Notes: a model not told the origin generated them from the letters alone. Positions 43,054 through 51,906 are shown, numbered from the stretch's first letter. The stretch is 64,000 nucleotides of DNA from Guptibacillus hwajinpoensis (GCF_001039475.1 NZ_LELK01000001.1:1452819-1516818); one strand, 5' to 3'. Made by a program: numbers and translations.

Positions 43054-43082
43054 GACCATACTTTACACCTTTTTCATTAGAA

Positions 43083-43088
43083 AATCAA
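43083..43088 (-). promoter_or_regulatory. -35 element of the candidate small RNA
   Basis: TTGATT on minus; the matching -10 TAAAGT is at 43060-43065 after 17 bases, giving a start near 43053. Confidence 0.6.
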
Positions 43089-43155
43089 TGGATGACGTTA
43101 CCAATTTACTCTTAATTTTTAAAACGGTCTCTGACCCTCCTCCAACTTTCTTATC

Positions 43156-44070
43156 TTAGAACAAGAGCCTGCTAACTGAGATCACCACCGTCACCGTTAC
43201 CATACTAAACACAGTTGAAGCGAGCACAATTTGGGCAGCGAGCTCTGGCTCATTCTCATATTCTTGGGCAATGATTGCACTATTCACAGCTGTAGGCATT
43301 GCGGATGAGATGAGCAGCGCTTTAGCAATAACCCCATCAAGACTTAAGAGATAAATAATAGCAAGCGCAATAGCTGGACCCATAATTAATCTTAGAATGA
43401 GGCTAACATAAACCACAGAAAGGTTCTTCGCAAAGCGAAGCTGAGCAACTTGTGCACCAAGCGTCACAAGAGCTAGCGCCACCATGGCATCTGCTATGTA
43501 ATTCGCAGGAATGAGGACGAATTCCGGAACATCAACGTTCAGTAGGTTGAAGCCAATTCCTAAAATCATTGCATAAAGCACGGGCATCTTAAAATAACCA
43601 ACCACAGCACTTAATTTATTTCCCTCAACTGTCTTTAACGCGAAGATTCCCCACGAGAACGTTAAGATGTTTTGAAATGTAAGGATAATTACCTGAATCG
43701 ACATCGCAAAAGGATCGTGTTTAAAAACGAGATCGTTAACAGGTACACCATAATTTCCAGAGTTGTAGAATAAGATACTGTTTGTAAAAGTTGCACGCAC
43801 GCTTTTGCTATAACGGAATAAACGACTGATGCCTGCTGAAATAAAATAGAGAACAATAATTAGAATTAAGAAAAACCAAAGCACTGATAGAAATAGAGAC
43901 AAAGAAAAAGCTGTTTCATACAGCTTCAAAAAAATAAATCCAGGTACGACAAAGTAAATATTCACCTTAGCAAGTGTGTATAAATCGAAATGAAATATAC
44001 GATGAAGCACAACTCCAATGCCTATTAGGATAAAAACAGGCACAATAATATCTACAAATACACCAATCAC
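43156..44070 (-). CDS. AEC-family (auxin efflux carrier-type) transporter
   Basis: A 304-residue membrane protein with ten helices, starting with GTG 44070 (GAGGG six bases upstream). Family features: N-terminal half VFILIGIGVVLHRI and the SGNYGVPV crossover motif, and a C-terminal half with MALVTLGAQ-like VALALVTLGAQVAQL. Bacterial AEC proteins carry malonate, malate or other organic acids. Substrate not predictable. Confidence 0.87.
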   Translation of the reverse strand: MIGVFVDIIVPVFILIGIGVVLHRIFHFDLYTLAKVNIYFVVPGFIFLKLYETAFSLSLFLSVLWFFLILIIVLYFISAGISRLFRYSKSVRATFTNSILFYNSGNYGVPVNDLVFKHDPFAMSIQVIILTFQNILTFSWGIFALKTVEGNKLSAVVGYFKMPVLYAMILGIGFNLLNVDVPEFVLIPANYIADAMVALALVTLGAQVAQLRFAKNLSVVYVSLILRLIMGPAIALAIIYLLSLDGVIAKALLISSAMPTAVNSAIIAQEYENEPELAAQIVLASTVFSMVTVTVVISVSRLLF

Positions 44071-44187
44071 AAGCGTCCCTCAATTCTTAACTGAGTATGG
44101 TTACCTCTTCTAGTCTACATGAAATGATTCATCTATTCAGGCATTCCGCTTGTCATTGCTCAATATTACACATTTCATTTCATAAAA

Positions 44188-44222
44188 AATACAGCTGAAG
44201 CTCTTAGAGAACTCCGCTGTTT
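44188..44222 (-). terminator. Terminator displaced from its gene by an R1 insertion
   Basis: On minus, ACAGCGGAGTTCTC...GAGCTTCAGCTGT with an ATTTTTTATG tail. The nearest upstream minus gene ends at 44376, beyond the R1 copy. Confidence 0.6.
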
Positions 44223-44227
44223 CTTTT

Positions 44228-44374
44228 TGACTATGTTAATGAGCCGAAACCACATTTAGCTAATTGAAGCGGAAGGATGCTCGACTCGGGACAGGTGAGA
44301 CCCCGCAGGAGCGTTAGCGACGAGGAGGCTCATCGCCTCCCCGCGGAAAGCGAGCATCCTGGAGCGGAAATTCA
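44228..44374 (-). repeat. R1 repeat, long core, with an R2-like outer end
   Basis: On minus: AAGTGAATTTCCGCTCCAGGATGCTCG, the GC-rich core, CGAGCATCCTTCCGCTTCAATTAGC. Its distal end reads GGCTCATTAACATAG, as in R2 ends, suggesting a hybrid or nested insertion. Confidence 0.8.
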
Positions 44375-44375
44375 C

Positions 44376-44672
44376 TTAAGATACGCTCTCTTTCTGCACA
44401 CTTCTAAGTAACTGGTTCACTGCTTTTCTATGTTTCCATAAATAAGAAGCTAGTTCATCTTTTGATATAAACTGTTCATACTCGTCGCAATAACCTTCAC
44501 CTTTACCATGAATCGAAAAGGATGTATCATCATATTTCATAATTGTGCACTGTCCATTTCTCACAAAATCCTCAAAAACAATGTAATGTTTGTTTCCCTC
44601 TTTGTCGTAATGTGCAACAATTTCGAAATTCGAGAGCAATTCTTCTGCATCTCGTTTTCGTTTAATAATCAT
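44376..44672 (-). CDS. Hypothetical 98-residue protein
   Basis: Soluble protein with a basic N-terminus (MIIKRKRDAEELL), beta-strand middle (NKHYIVFEDFVRNGQCTIMKYDD) and a C-terminal helix (KHRKAVNQLLRSVQKE). AGGAG precedes ATG 44672. An R1 element begins two bases after the stop codon. No family recognised. Confidence 0.65.
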   Translation of the reverse strand: MIIKRKRDAEELLSNFEIVAHYDKEGNKHYIVFEDFVRNGQCTIMKYDDTSFSIHGKGEGYCDEYEQFISKDELASYLWKHRKAVNQLLRSVQKESVS

Positions 44673-44771
44673 TATGGTTCTCCTCTCCCTCTTACTAATC
44701 GGTCTTGCTTCTCTCTATAGTATAAATAAGTTCGATTTAATACGGTAAAATCCTTCTTTCCTTTTTACACA

Positions 44772-44804
44772 AAAAGAGAGTCAGCTCATTTGCTAACCCT
44801 CTAC
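44772..44804 (-). terminator. Terminator of the DUF3889 gene
   Basis: On minus, AGAGGGTTAGC / GAGCTGACTCTC imperfect stem with TTTTTG. Confidence 0.65.
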
Positions 44805-44815
44805 CTAAACAGTGT

Positions 44816-45142
44816 TTATTGGAATTCTTCAATCTCATCGTATTTAACATCAATAACTTGATCGGTCTTAGGGTTCACTAGAACATAAACTCTAATTTCT
44901 CTCGATTGACCATCTTCTTTTTTTAACGTAAATTCAAAGTCATATTGCTCACGAACATCCGATATGAAAACTTTACCATCATATCGATAATCCGTTACGT
45001 TTTGATCGGGATACTTTTTAGTGGTTTCTTCAATCGCTGTTTTCCCCCATTTTGCGTATGAAGGAATTTGTGCTGATGCAAACGATACCGGTACAAGTAA
45101 ACTGATAAACAAACACACGCTAATCATGATCGTTCTATTCAA
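44816..45142 (-). CDS. Exported DUF3889-family protein
   Basis: A 108-residue secreted protein. The TTG start at 45142 has GGAGG eight bases upstream; the signal peptide ends near A-S-A-Q. The mature part IPSYAKWGKTAIEETTKKYPDQNVTDYRYDGK, then an FEFTLKKEDG and VYVLVNPKTDQVI ladder, is the DUF3889 pattern found in bacilli. Function unknown. It follows the CBO0543-like gene closely on the same strand. Confidence 0.8.
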   Translation of the reverse strand: MNRTIMISVCLFISLLVPVSFASAQIPSYAKWGKTAIEETTKKYPDQNVTDYRYDGKVFISDVREQYDFEFTLKKEDGQSREIRVYVLVNPKTDQVIDVKYDEIEEFQ

Positions 45143-45210
45143 AAACACTACCTCCTTTTCAATTGTCTGAAGATAGTATTTATAGAATTCGCGCAAAACA
45201 TACATAATGC

Positions 45211-45687
45211 TTAATTCTGCTGCTGTCGATCTTTGTAGTTAATAATTTTCATTAAGTATCGAACAATAATTAAGAAACCAAAAGTGCTTGCTAACGTATA
45301 GGTCCACTTCCAATACTCATATTTAATAAATCCCGTATATTTCTCAAGGATTACTTCGATTATTGTGATTCCCACCGAATAAAGCACCGCCTGCCAAACG
45401 ATTCCTTTCCATGTTGAAGTGATGGTGGTTTGGTAATAGTAAATACCGATTAAAGGAAAAAGGATATATTCATACGTCAGGCTGGACTCAAATTGATTGT
45501 TAAATAAGTTCACTGGATAAGACAGCAATCCTTCTCCTACGACCAAAATGCCAAGAATGGATGAATAGTAACTCGATAAAAGGAAGACGATCAACCGATC
45601 TTTGAATGGACTTTTCCTCAGGTTAAATAGGAGTAAACAAATTCCACCCCCAGCCAAAATCCATAACACTGTTTTTTCATCTAACAA
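45211..45687 (-). CDS. CBO0543-family membrane protein, second copy
   Basis: A 158-residue protein with about five helices, TTG start at 45687 after AGGTG. It shares the helix layout and the EYILFPLIGIYYYQT and YEYWKWTYTLASTFGFL motifs of CBO0543-type proteins, though more distantly than the gene at 36010. Likely operon with the DUF3889 gene, 68 bases downstream. Function unknown. Confidence 0.65.
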   Translation of the reverse strand: MLDEKTVLWILAGGGICLLLFNLRKSPFKDRLIVFLLSSYYSSILGILVVGEGLLSYPVNLFNNQFESSLTYEYILFPLIGIYYYQTTITSTWKGIVWQAVLYSVGITIIEVILEKYTGFIKYEYWKWTYTLASTFGFLIIVRYLMKIINYKDRQQQN

Positions 45688-45904
45688 TTAGATCACCTAC
45701 TGCGATTAACAGTTTTTTTCTTTAATCACTATAAGTATGTGTCACAATCATACATTTCAAACAAGACTACTGTTTTATAAGCAACTTGATCTAATATTGG
45801 TTTTTATGAAACACTTTCTAAAAAATTAATTAATCACGGTTTAACTAAAAACCCTAAGGGTAATTCTAAAGTGTTATAGAGACACTTAGAAGGGAGCCCC
45901 TGCC

Positions 45905-47290
45905 ATGTTGAAGAAACTTCTGCCGTGGCAGCTACGAAAGTATTTTGAAATGCCAAGGCGGATCCGTAAGCATGAGCTTCAGTCTACGCTATGGTATATG
46001 CCTGGACTTTACATTATCGGATCATTCATTTTCGTAGCGATCACACTATATTTAGACACTGTGTTTGAACTTTCAAGTTATGTTCCTGAAATGTTCCATA
46101 CATCAGCACAGCCGACTCGCCTGTTAATTAGCGCTCTAATTGGCGGTATCTTAACACTCAGCGCCTTTACACTCAACTCCTTACTCGTTGTTCTTACAAC
46201 GTTTAGTGGTCAGTTCTCACCTCGAATGTTAATGAACTTCGTAGCAGATCGAACGACACAGCATTTTATCGGCATCTTTCATTTTAGCTTTGTTTATGTT
46301 CTTGTGGTTTTCTTATTTATCACAAGTGAAGAAAATGAATATTTCGTAGCAATCCCAGGCATGACCGTATTTCTTGCCTTTGTGACAGTCATCACCTTTA
46401 TTTTCTTCATGAATCACGCGACTAGTTGGATGCAAGTGCATAACATTACAACACATATGAAAGAACAATCGATTTCGATTGTTAGAAAAACACTACGAAA
46501 TGATCTCGAACAGTTTCGTTGTGAAGAGCCTAACGACCTGATGGAAGAGGAACAAAAGACGGAAACACTCATTACTGCTCGTGAATCTGGCTATCTGCAA
46601 CTGATCGATTTTAAGTCCATGATTAATGAAGCAAAAAAAGATCACGTAATCATTAAACTTCATAACAAAGTAGGAGATTATGTCCTGAAAGGTAATCGCT
46701 ACTTTTCTTATTGGGGCCCAGGTGCTGAGCGCGTTAATCCTGATAAATATACATCTTTTATTGAAGTTGGTTACAAAGAAACAGAAATTCAAGATATCAA
46801 AATGGGGATGACAAAACTATCGGAAATTGGTGTCAAATCGCTTGGAAACAATGATCCTCAGACTACGATCACCGTTATCCATCAGATGGCTGATCTTCTT
46901 CTTGAAGTTGAACGAGATATTACCTTTACACCCTACCTCGCTGATCAAAACAATCAAGTTCGCGTCATTATGGATGCCGAAGACTTCAGCTACTACTTAT
47001 ACAGGGGATTCGGCTACTTAAGGCATTATGCTGGAGATAACTACCCTATTATTACTGAGATTATTATTGCGCTTAGTATGGTCGCACAATCCATTAGTGA
47101 GGAAAGGCTAGATATGGTATGGGACTTTGCGAAAAACTCCACAGATCATATCCCGAAACAATTCATTTATGAACTTGATCGTGACTATCTATTAAAGAAA
47201 CTTTACGATCTAGCCGTCTTTACGAATCACCAACAAGACTATGAGCCAATTAAAAAACGCCTACTCAACATTGAAAAAAAGCATTCTTAA
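45905..47290 (+). CDS. DUF2254-family membrane protein
   Basis: A 461-residue protein with four N-terminal membrane helices (residues about 30-165) followed by a long soluble domain (SGYLQLIDFKSMINEAKK, YVLKGNRYFSYWGPG). Motifs STLWYMPGLYIIG and FSGQFSPRMLMNFVADRTTQHFIGIF are typical of DUF2254. Function is unproven; membrane sensor or channel roles have been suggested. AGAAGGGAG precedes the ATG. Confidence 0.85.
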   Translation: MLKKLLPWQLRKYFEMPRRIRKHELQSTLWYMPGLYIIGSFIFVAITLYLDTVFELSSYVPEMFHTSAQPTRLLISALIGGILTLSAFTLNSLLVVLTTFSGQFSPRMLMNFVADRTTQHFIGIFHFSFVYVLVVFLFITSEENEYFVAIPGMTVFLAFVTVITFIFFMNHATSWMQVHNITTHMKEQSISIVRKTLRNDLEQFRCEEPNDLMEEEQKTETLITARESGYLQLIDFKSMINEAKKDHVIIKLHNKVGDYVLKGNRYFSYWGPGAERVNPDKYTSFIEVGYKETEIQDIKMGMTKLSEIGVKSLGNNDPQTTITVIHQMADLLLEVERDITFTPYLADQNNQVRVIMDAEDFSYYLYRGFGYLRHYAGDNYPIITEIIIALSMVAQSISEERLDMVWDFAKNSTDHIPKQFIYELDRDYLLKKLYDLAVFTNHQQDYEPIKKRLLNIEKKHS

Positions 47291-47294
47291 ATCA

Positions 47295-47403
47295 AAGCTC
47301 TTTTCGTATACAATGATTCAATAAGAAATGGTTAATTTCCGCTGCAATTTGCTAAGTGTGGTTCTGTATACAAAAATCCTTTTAAAAGCTTTTAAAAGAA
47401 CCT
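47295..47403 (+). repeat. R1 repeat lacking the core (empty form)
   Basis: Ends AAGCTCTTTT and AAAAGAACCT (slightly degenerate termini). Only a single TTCCGCTGCAAT is present where filled copies have two TTCCGCTCCA blocks around the core. Confidence 0.75.
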
Positions 47404-47414
47404 ATATCAATAAC

Positions 47415-47442
47415 AAAAAGGTGACCATCGTGGTCACCTTTT
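47415..47442 (-). terminator. Terminator of the asparagine synthetase gene
   Basis: AAAAGGTGACC / GGTCACCTTTT stem, usable on both strands. Confidence 0.85.
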
Positions 47443-47445
47443 CTA

Positions 47446-49353
47446 TTAGCGATATGCAGCTACTTTGCTTACAATTTCATCTTCTAATCGCAGTTCTTCT
47501 GAAGAATAAATATTCTCTACGTAAATTTGATGCCAAAGCATAAAAATGAGCACAGTCCATATTTTACGAGAATAATCACCTTTTCCTGCTGCGTGTGCAT
47601 CTAATAAATTCTTCACATAAGTTTTGTTAATTAAGTAATCGGTTTCACTAACATGGATCAACTGATTAGCCCATTCGTATAGTTCGTTTTTCAACCAGAG
47701 ACGAATCGGCACTGGGAAGCCAAGCTTCTTCCGATCTAGAACGTGATCAGGAACGATTCCACGAACTGCTTTTCTAAGAATGGACTTTGTTGTCCCATCA
47801 TTGATCTTCTCACGTATCGGAATTTCGCGCGCTACACGAAATACTTCTTTATCAAGAAATGGAACACGAAGCTCAAGAGCATTCGCCATCGTCATCTTAT
47901 CCGCTTTTAATAGAATATCCCCACGTAACCACGTTTGAATATCAACGTACTGCATCTGATTTACAGGATCTTGACGCTTAACGTTTTGATAGAATGGCTT
48001 CGTGATTTTCTGATAATTCTCATTCTCAAAATAAGTAGTAAGCAACTGCTCTTTCTCTTTCTCTTCAAACATCTTTGCATTTCCAATGTAACGCTCGGAA
48101 AGTGGCGTTGATCCTCGTTCAAGGAAACTTTTCCCTCTCATGCCTTCTGGAAGGACGCTTGCAACTTGATTAAACACGCGTTTCATGATCGTAGGCATTG
48201 GGTTAAAGTAACGGAGAGAACTCGGCTCACGGTAGATGTTGTAACCACCGAAGAGTTCATCTGCTCCCTCCCCAGAAAGAACAACTGTCACGTGCTTACG
48301 TGCCTCTCTTGCAACGAAATAAAGTGGGACACAAGCAGGATCTGCAAGTGGATCGTCCATGTGCCACATGATTTTAGGAAGCTTCTGCACATATTCCTTT
48401 GCTGATATCATATAAGAATAATTCGGAACGTCTAACTTATCAGCTGTTTCTTTCGCCACATCCACTTCTGAATACCCTTCATGCTCGAATCCTACAGAGA
48501 ATGTTTTAATTTGTGGGTTCACCTTTTTCGCCATTGATACAATGATGGAAGAATCAATTCCTCCTGACAAGAAAGACCCTACAGGTACGTCGCTTCGCAT
48601 ATGAACGTTAACTGAATCATATAGAACATCGCGAATTGATTTAATCCAATTACGCTCGGTTGTGATTGGACTAAATGTAGCATGAAAATATCGTTTAAAA
48701 AGGATTGGTTCATTCTGTTTCTTAACAAAATAATAACCGGGTTCAACCTTCTTAATGCCTTCTGTCATCGTGAACGGCTCTGGTACATATTGAAAGCTTA
48801 AATAGTGCTGCAATGCCGCTGGGTTCACCTTCTCGAATTCTTCGACGAGTGAAATACTCTTTTTCTCAGAGGCAAAGATGATCTCATCTTCATCTTGCTT
48901 GTAGTATAGCGGTTTAATGCCGAATGGATCACGAGCTCCAACCAATTTTTTCTCAAGCTTGTCCCAAATTAGAATCGAAAACATGCCGCGTAAATCCGTA
49001 AACGCTTTCTCTCCTTTGTGAATAAAAAGACTAAGGACGACTTCCGTGTCAGATTCCGTCTGGAACGTAAAGCCTTCTTTCCTCAACTGTTCACGAAGTT
49101 CAACGTAATTGTACACTTCGCCATTAAATACCATCCAATATCGTTCATTTTCATAATGATAGGGCTGATGACCACTTTCAAGATCGATAATACTTAACCT
49201 TCGAAATCCAAGAGATATAGATTCATCTGTATAATACCCTTCATCATCAGGACCTCTATGTGTAATAACTTGATTTCTTCGTACGAAATCAGAGCAATCT
49301 TTGTGATCGTAATTCCCTAGTTCTGTACGTAACACTCCAACAAAACCACACAT
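47446..49353 (-). CDS. asnB: Glutamine-hydrolysing asparagine synthetase
   Basis: A 635-residue class-II amidotransferase. The start is placed at 49353 so that Cys2 (MCGFVG) becomes the N-terminal nucleophile after Met removal. Glutaminase motifs ITHRGPDDEGYY and FNGEVYNY; synthetase PP-loop SGGIDSSIIVSM; LSGEGADELFGGY. It makes asparagine from aspartate, glutamine and ATP. The symbol is chosen by length; asnO, the sporulation-linked paralogue, is possible. No strong Shine-Dalgarno is seen, but a good promoter lies upstream. Confidence 0.92.
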   Translation of the reverse strand: MCGFVGVLRTELGNYDHKDCSDFVRRNQVITHRGPDDEGYYTDESISLGFRRLSIIDLESGHQPYHYENERYWMVFNGEVYNYVELREQLRKEGFTFQTESDTEVVLSLFIHKGEKAFTDLRGMFSILIWDKLEKKLVGARDPFGIKPLYYKQDEDEIIFASEKKSISLVEEFEKVNPAALQHYLSFQYVPEPFTMTEGIKKVEPGYYFVKKQNEPILFKRYFHATFSPITTERNWIKSIRDVLYDSVNVHMRSDVPVGSFLSGGIDSSIIVSMAKKVNPQIKTFSVGFEHEGYSEVDVAKETADKLDVPNYSYMISAKEYVQKLPKIMWHMDDPLADPACVPLYFVAREARKHVTVVLSGEGADELFGGYNIYREPSSLRYFNPMPTIMKRVFNQVASVLPEGMRGKSFLERGSTPLSERYIGNAKMFEEKEKEQLLTTYFENENYQKITKPFYQNVKRQDPVNQMQYVDIQTWLRGDILLKADKMTMANALELRVPFLDKEVFRVAREIPIREKINDGTTKSILRKAVRGIVPDHVLDRKKLGFPVPIRLWLKNELYEWANQLIHVSETDYLINKTYVKNLLDAHAAGKGDYSRKIWTVLIFMLWHQIYVENIYSSEELRLEDEIVSKVAAYR

Positions 49354-49378
49354 AATAGCAGCCACACTTTCATTTGGA

Positions 49379-49407
49379 ATAATAAGTATATCGTAACACT
49401 TTTGTAA
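49379..49407 (-). promoter_or_regulatory. SigA-type promoter of asnB
   Basis: On minus, TTACAA (49407-49402), 17-base spacer, TATTAT (49384-49379). A small GTAAC/GTTAC dyad lies just upstream (plus 49415-49430). The remaining gap to 49739 shows no gene. Confidence 0.65.
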
Positions 49408-49739
49408 TAATAATGTAACTAAATTGTTACAATACTTATTGCCTTGATGGAAGTTATGTAGTCCAAATTTAGTTTACTAGAGAGAATTTATTTATTTTTG
49501 TAAATCCATTAATCTTGTTGTTATTTACTGTGTACCTTTAATATTTGATTCAGATAACTGTTCGTTGAATGCAGTATGTATAGACTGACATTTCTTTTCC
49601 ATCAATCACTTCTATTAAATCACATTAATTTCCTACTCGTAACACCTTTTCAGAATAAGACACCAATCGACTTAACTAGACATTTTTTTGCTGGATTCTT
49701 TTTACTCTAAATAAAAATATTCCATTAACTGATCCGCTT

Positions 49740-50345
49740 TTATTTGAATGGTGTTGCCCAAATGAGGTGGAAAATTCCCATCAGATGACTGTCTACTCTC
49801 GTTACTTCAAACCTTTCATTTACTTTTCCAATAATATCGCGATCAAGATGACAACCAATCTTTTGAGAAAACAATGGGTCTAGTTTTTCTTGCAAGCCTG
49901 CGGCTACTTTATTTGAACTAATACCGTGTTCGAATAAAAGGATCTATCCATCTGGTTTGCACCACTGTCCCATTTGCTCAAGAACAAAGTCCGGATGAGG
50001 GTACGAGCACATGGAAAGTGTTGAGACAATGGTATCGAACTGATTCTCTTGAAATACAACTTTCTCAACATCTTCTTGGATCACAGTGCAATCGAACGAA
50101 ACTTCTTTAGCTGCTTCTTTAGCATACCGGACCATTTCTGTACTGAAATCAACCGCAGTTAATGACGTTACGTTGCGATATAGTGGAAAATTTGTTCCTG
50201 TGCCAGCAGATACTTCAAGAATGTTGCCACTTGCACTTGCTAGTAATTTCTTACGGAACTTTGTATCAATCGTAGATTTATTTCTACGCTTCTCATACAA
50301 CCTTGCATGTTTATCGAATATTTTCGCTTGTTTAGAAGGGTTCAT
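49740..50345 (-). pseudogene. Class I SAM methyltransferase interrupted by one in-frame TAG
   Basis: Reading from ATG 50345 (AGGAAG upstream), the frame encodes a methyltransferase (NILEVSAGTGTNFPLY, VDFSTEM, FDTIVSTLSMC) to residue 133. It then meets TAG at 49944-49946 and continues in the same frame for 67 residues (ILLFEHGISSNKVAAG to LIWATPFK) to TAA 49740. Homologues have Lys at the stop (PGGKILLLEHG), so AAG to TAG explains it. The remainder shows no frameshift, so the lesion is recent, a sequencing error or a suppressed codon. Confidence 0.85.
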
Positions 50346-50436
50346 TGCGCACTTCCTTTCCTATTATCTATTCTCAGGTATTTGCCTTTACTATAACATC
50401 GCCAATTTAGAGAAGCTCTGTAAATATCTCTAACCT

Positions 50437-50468
50437 AAAGAAAGCTGCGGATATACTCCGCAGCTTTC
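50437..50468 (-). terminator. Terminator of the peroxiredoxin gene
   Basis: AAAGCTGCGG / CCGCAGCTTT stem overlapping the stop codon, followed on minus by TCTTT. Confidence 0.8.
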
Positions 50469-51072
50469 ATATCCTCCCAATATATAGCGTGTTTCGTATA
50501 ATTCCAGGCTGTCCTGGAACCCAATTAGCAGGAATTCCTTGACCTGTTTTTTCACTATATTGTAACCCTTGCATTAATCGTAAAATCTCATAAACATTCC
50601 GTCCCACTTCAACCGGGTAAACCATTTTTGTCACGATGATTCCTTCTGGATCGACAATGACTGTTCCACGATAAGTAGCACCTGAATGCTCATTAAGTAT
50701 TCGGTAAGCTCTACTGATATAGTGATTTCGATCACTCACAAGTGGATAGTTCACCTTTGACGCAGCAGGAGATACTTCCGTAAACACTTTATGAGCATAA
50801 ACACTATCGGTGCTAATTCCCAATACTTCTGTATTCATCGCCTTCAACTGAGGATAAATAGCAGCGACCGCTGCAAGTTCTGTCGGTCAAACAAATGTAA
50901 AGTCACTAGAGTAGAAAAAGAGAATTACCCATTTCCCTCGATAATCTTCAAGACTTACTTCTTTTATTTCTTTATCAATTGGATCATATGCCTGTGCTCG
51001 GAAGGAAGGGGCCAGATCGGTTGTTTGAGCACAGTTAGGTAGTTTGTCTGGTCTTTTCTGATCATTCTCCAC
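50467..51072 (-). CDS. Peroxiredoxin with UGA at the peroxidatic cysteine (candidate selenoprotein)
   Basis: A 201-residue AhpC/Prx-family protein when UGA at 50889-50887 is read through. The active-site stretch is [20 protein letters not shown], so UGA (codon 62) sits exactly where the catalytic Cys of TxxC belongs; the preceding Thr is kept. The frame continues without lesion through [15 protein letters not shown] to [13 protein letters not shown] 51072 has AGAGGTG five bases upstream; ATG 51117 is a weaker alternative. A GCAGC-GGTC-GCTGC hairpin follows the UGA at a SECIS-like distance. Alternative: a pseudogene with TGC or TGT mutated to TGA. Confidence 0.7.
50861..50874 (-). promoter_or_regulatory. 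SECIS-like hairpin downstream of the UGA codon
   Basis: On minus, stem GCAGC / GCTGC with loop GGTC, the loop starting after 17 bases from the UGA. Bacterial SECIS elements have a 4-16 bp stem, a 3-14 base loop with G in the first two positions and a 16-37 base distance; all are met. A competing GACCG/CGGTC pairing is also possible. Confidence 0.5.
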
Positions 51073-51214
51073 TGTCTCACCTCTTTTCAGAGCAGTATAT
51101 GAGCAATCAACCAGCATATTGCCTGTTTCCTTCTTTTTGTGGTGCGCTGTTTCTCTAATAGAATTGACTTATGAGCTACCTAATAAAATTTTCATAAAAC
51201 ACTTCCATAACAAA

Positions 51215-51240
51215 AAATCCCCTCAAGAAGAGGGGGGAGA
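51215..51240 (-). terminator. Terminator-like hairpin upstream of the peroxiredoxin gene
   Basis: On minus, CCCCTC / GAGGGG stem followed by ATTTTTTG. No minus-strand gene ends here, so it may act as a leader attenuator for the peroxiredoxin or end an unrecognised RNA. Confidence 0.55.
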
Positions 51241-51390
51241 GAATAGGCTATAATTCACATTATGTTCGTAAGCGCTTCATTATGACGAGATTTCACCTGA
51301 AAAATGTCAGCAAAATACCTCGGATTATTAGGAAACCGAAATAAATTATGTTATTATATAAATCAGTTTAAAGAGAAAAGAGGGATTTAC

Positions 51391-51567
51391 ATGGAGGAAG
51401 AACAGGAAATCATTCTCCCTGAAATCGGTAGTGTCGTTGAAATCGATGATCGCAAAGCTAAGGTCGTTAGTTTATTAAACAACACCATTGTTGCTGAATG
51501 GGAAGAATACGGAGAAGACGAAGAAAAGCGTGTGGTTGTCAGACACGAAGAATATAAAATGCTTTAG
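51391..51567 (+). CDS. DUF2187-like small protein (YkvS type)
   Basis: A 58-residue KOW-like small beta protein: LPEIGSVVEIDDRKAKVVSLLNNTIVAEW, ending VVVRHEEYKML, as in DUF2187/YkvS proteins. AGAGGGA precedes ATG 51391. Function unknown; nucleic-acid binding is conceivable from the fold. Confidence 0.75.
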   Translation: MEEEQEIILPEIGSVVEIDDRKAKVVSLLNNTIVAEWEEYGEDEEKRVVVRHEEYKML

Positions 51568-51568
51568 C

Positions 51569-51602
51569 TAAAAGGGCAGGTGCTTACCTGCCTTTTTTAT
51601 TT
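51569..51602 (+). terminator. Terminator of the DUF2187-like gene
   Basis: GGCAGGT / ACCTGCC stem followed by six T residues. Confidence 0.85.
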
Positions 51603-51690
51603 CTGCACCATTTATCAGATTAAAGAGTTAGACACAATGAATTCAAAAAAAAGAGACTATTTAAAGGCTCTCTTTCACCCTTCGCTACAT

Positions 51691-51906
51691 TTAATTCGAT
51701 AAATCTTGCTCAGCAACCATTTCCTCATAAGCCAGTTCAAATTGTTCGAAGGAGGCGGGTCCATTCGTTGTTTCATCATTTTGAAAAATCTCTGCAAAAG
51801 CATATGCTCTTGCTTCATCTAGGGAGAACTCTCTGGAACTCATCACTAGCTGCATATAAGACTTAAAATAAGTCTTACTCAGCTTACTACCGTTCTTCGT
51901 AACCAT
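51691..51906 (-). CDS. Hypothetical 71-residue protein
   Basis: Helical, mildly acidic protein (SREFSLDEARAYAFAEIFQNDET). GGAGGG precedes ATG 51906. It lies downstream of the sensor kinase region on the other side of a short gap. No family recognised. Confidence 0.6.
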   Translation of the reverse strand: MVTKNGSKLSKTYFKSYMQLVMSSREFSLDEARAYAFAEIFQNDETTNGPASFEQFELAYEEMVAEQDLSN

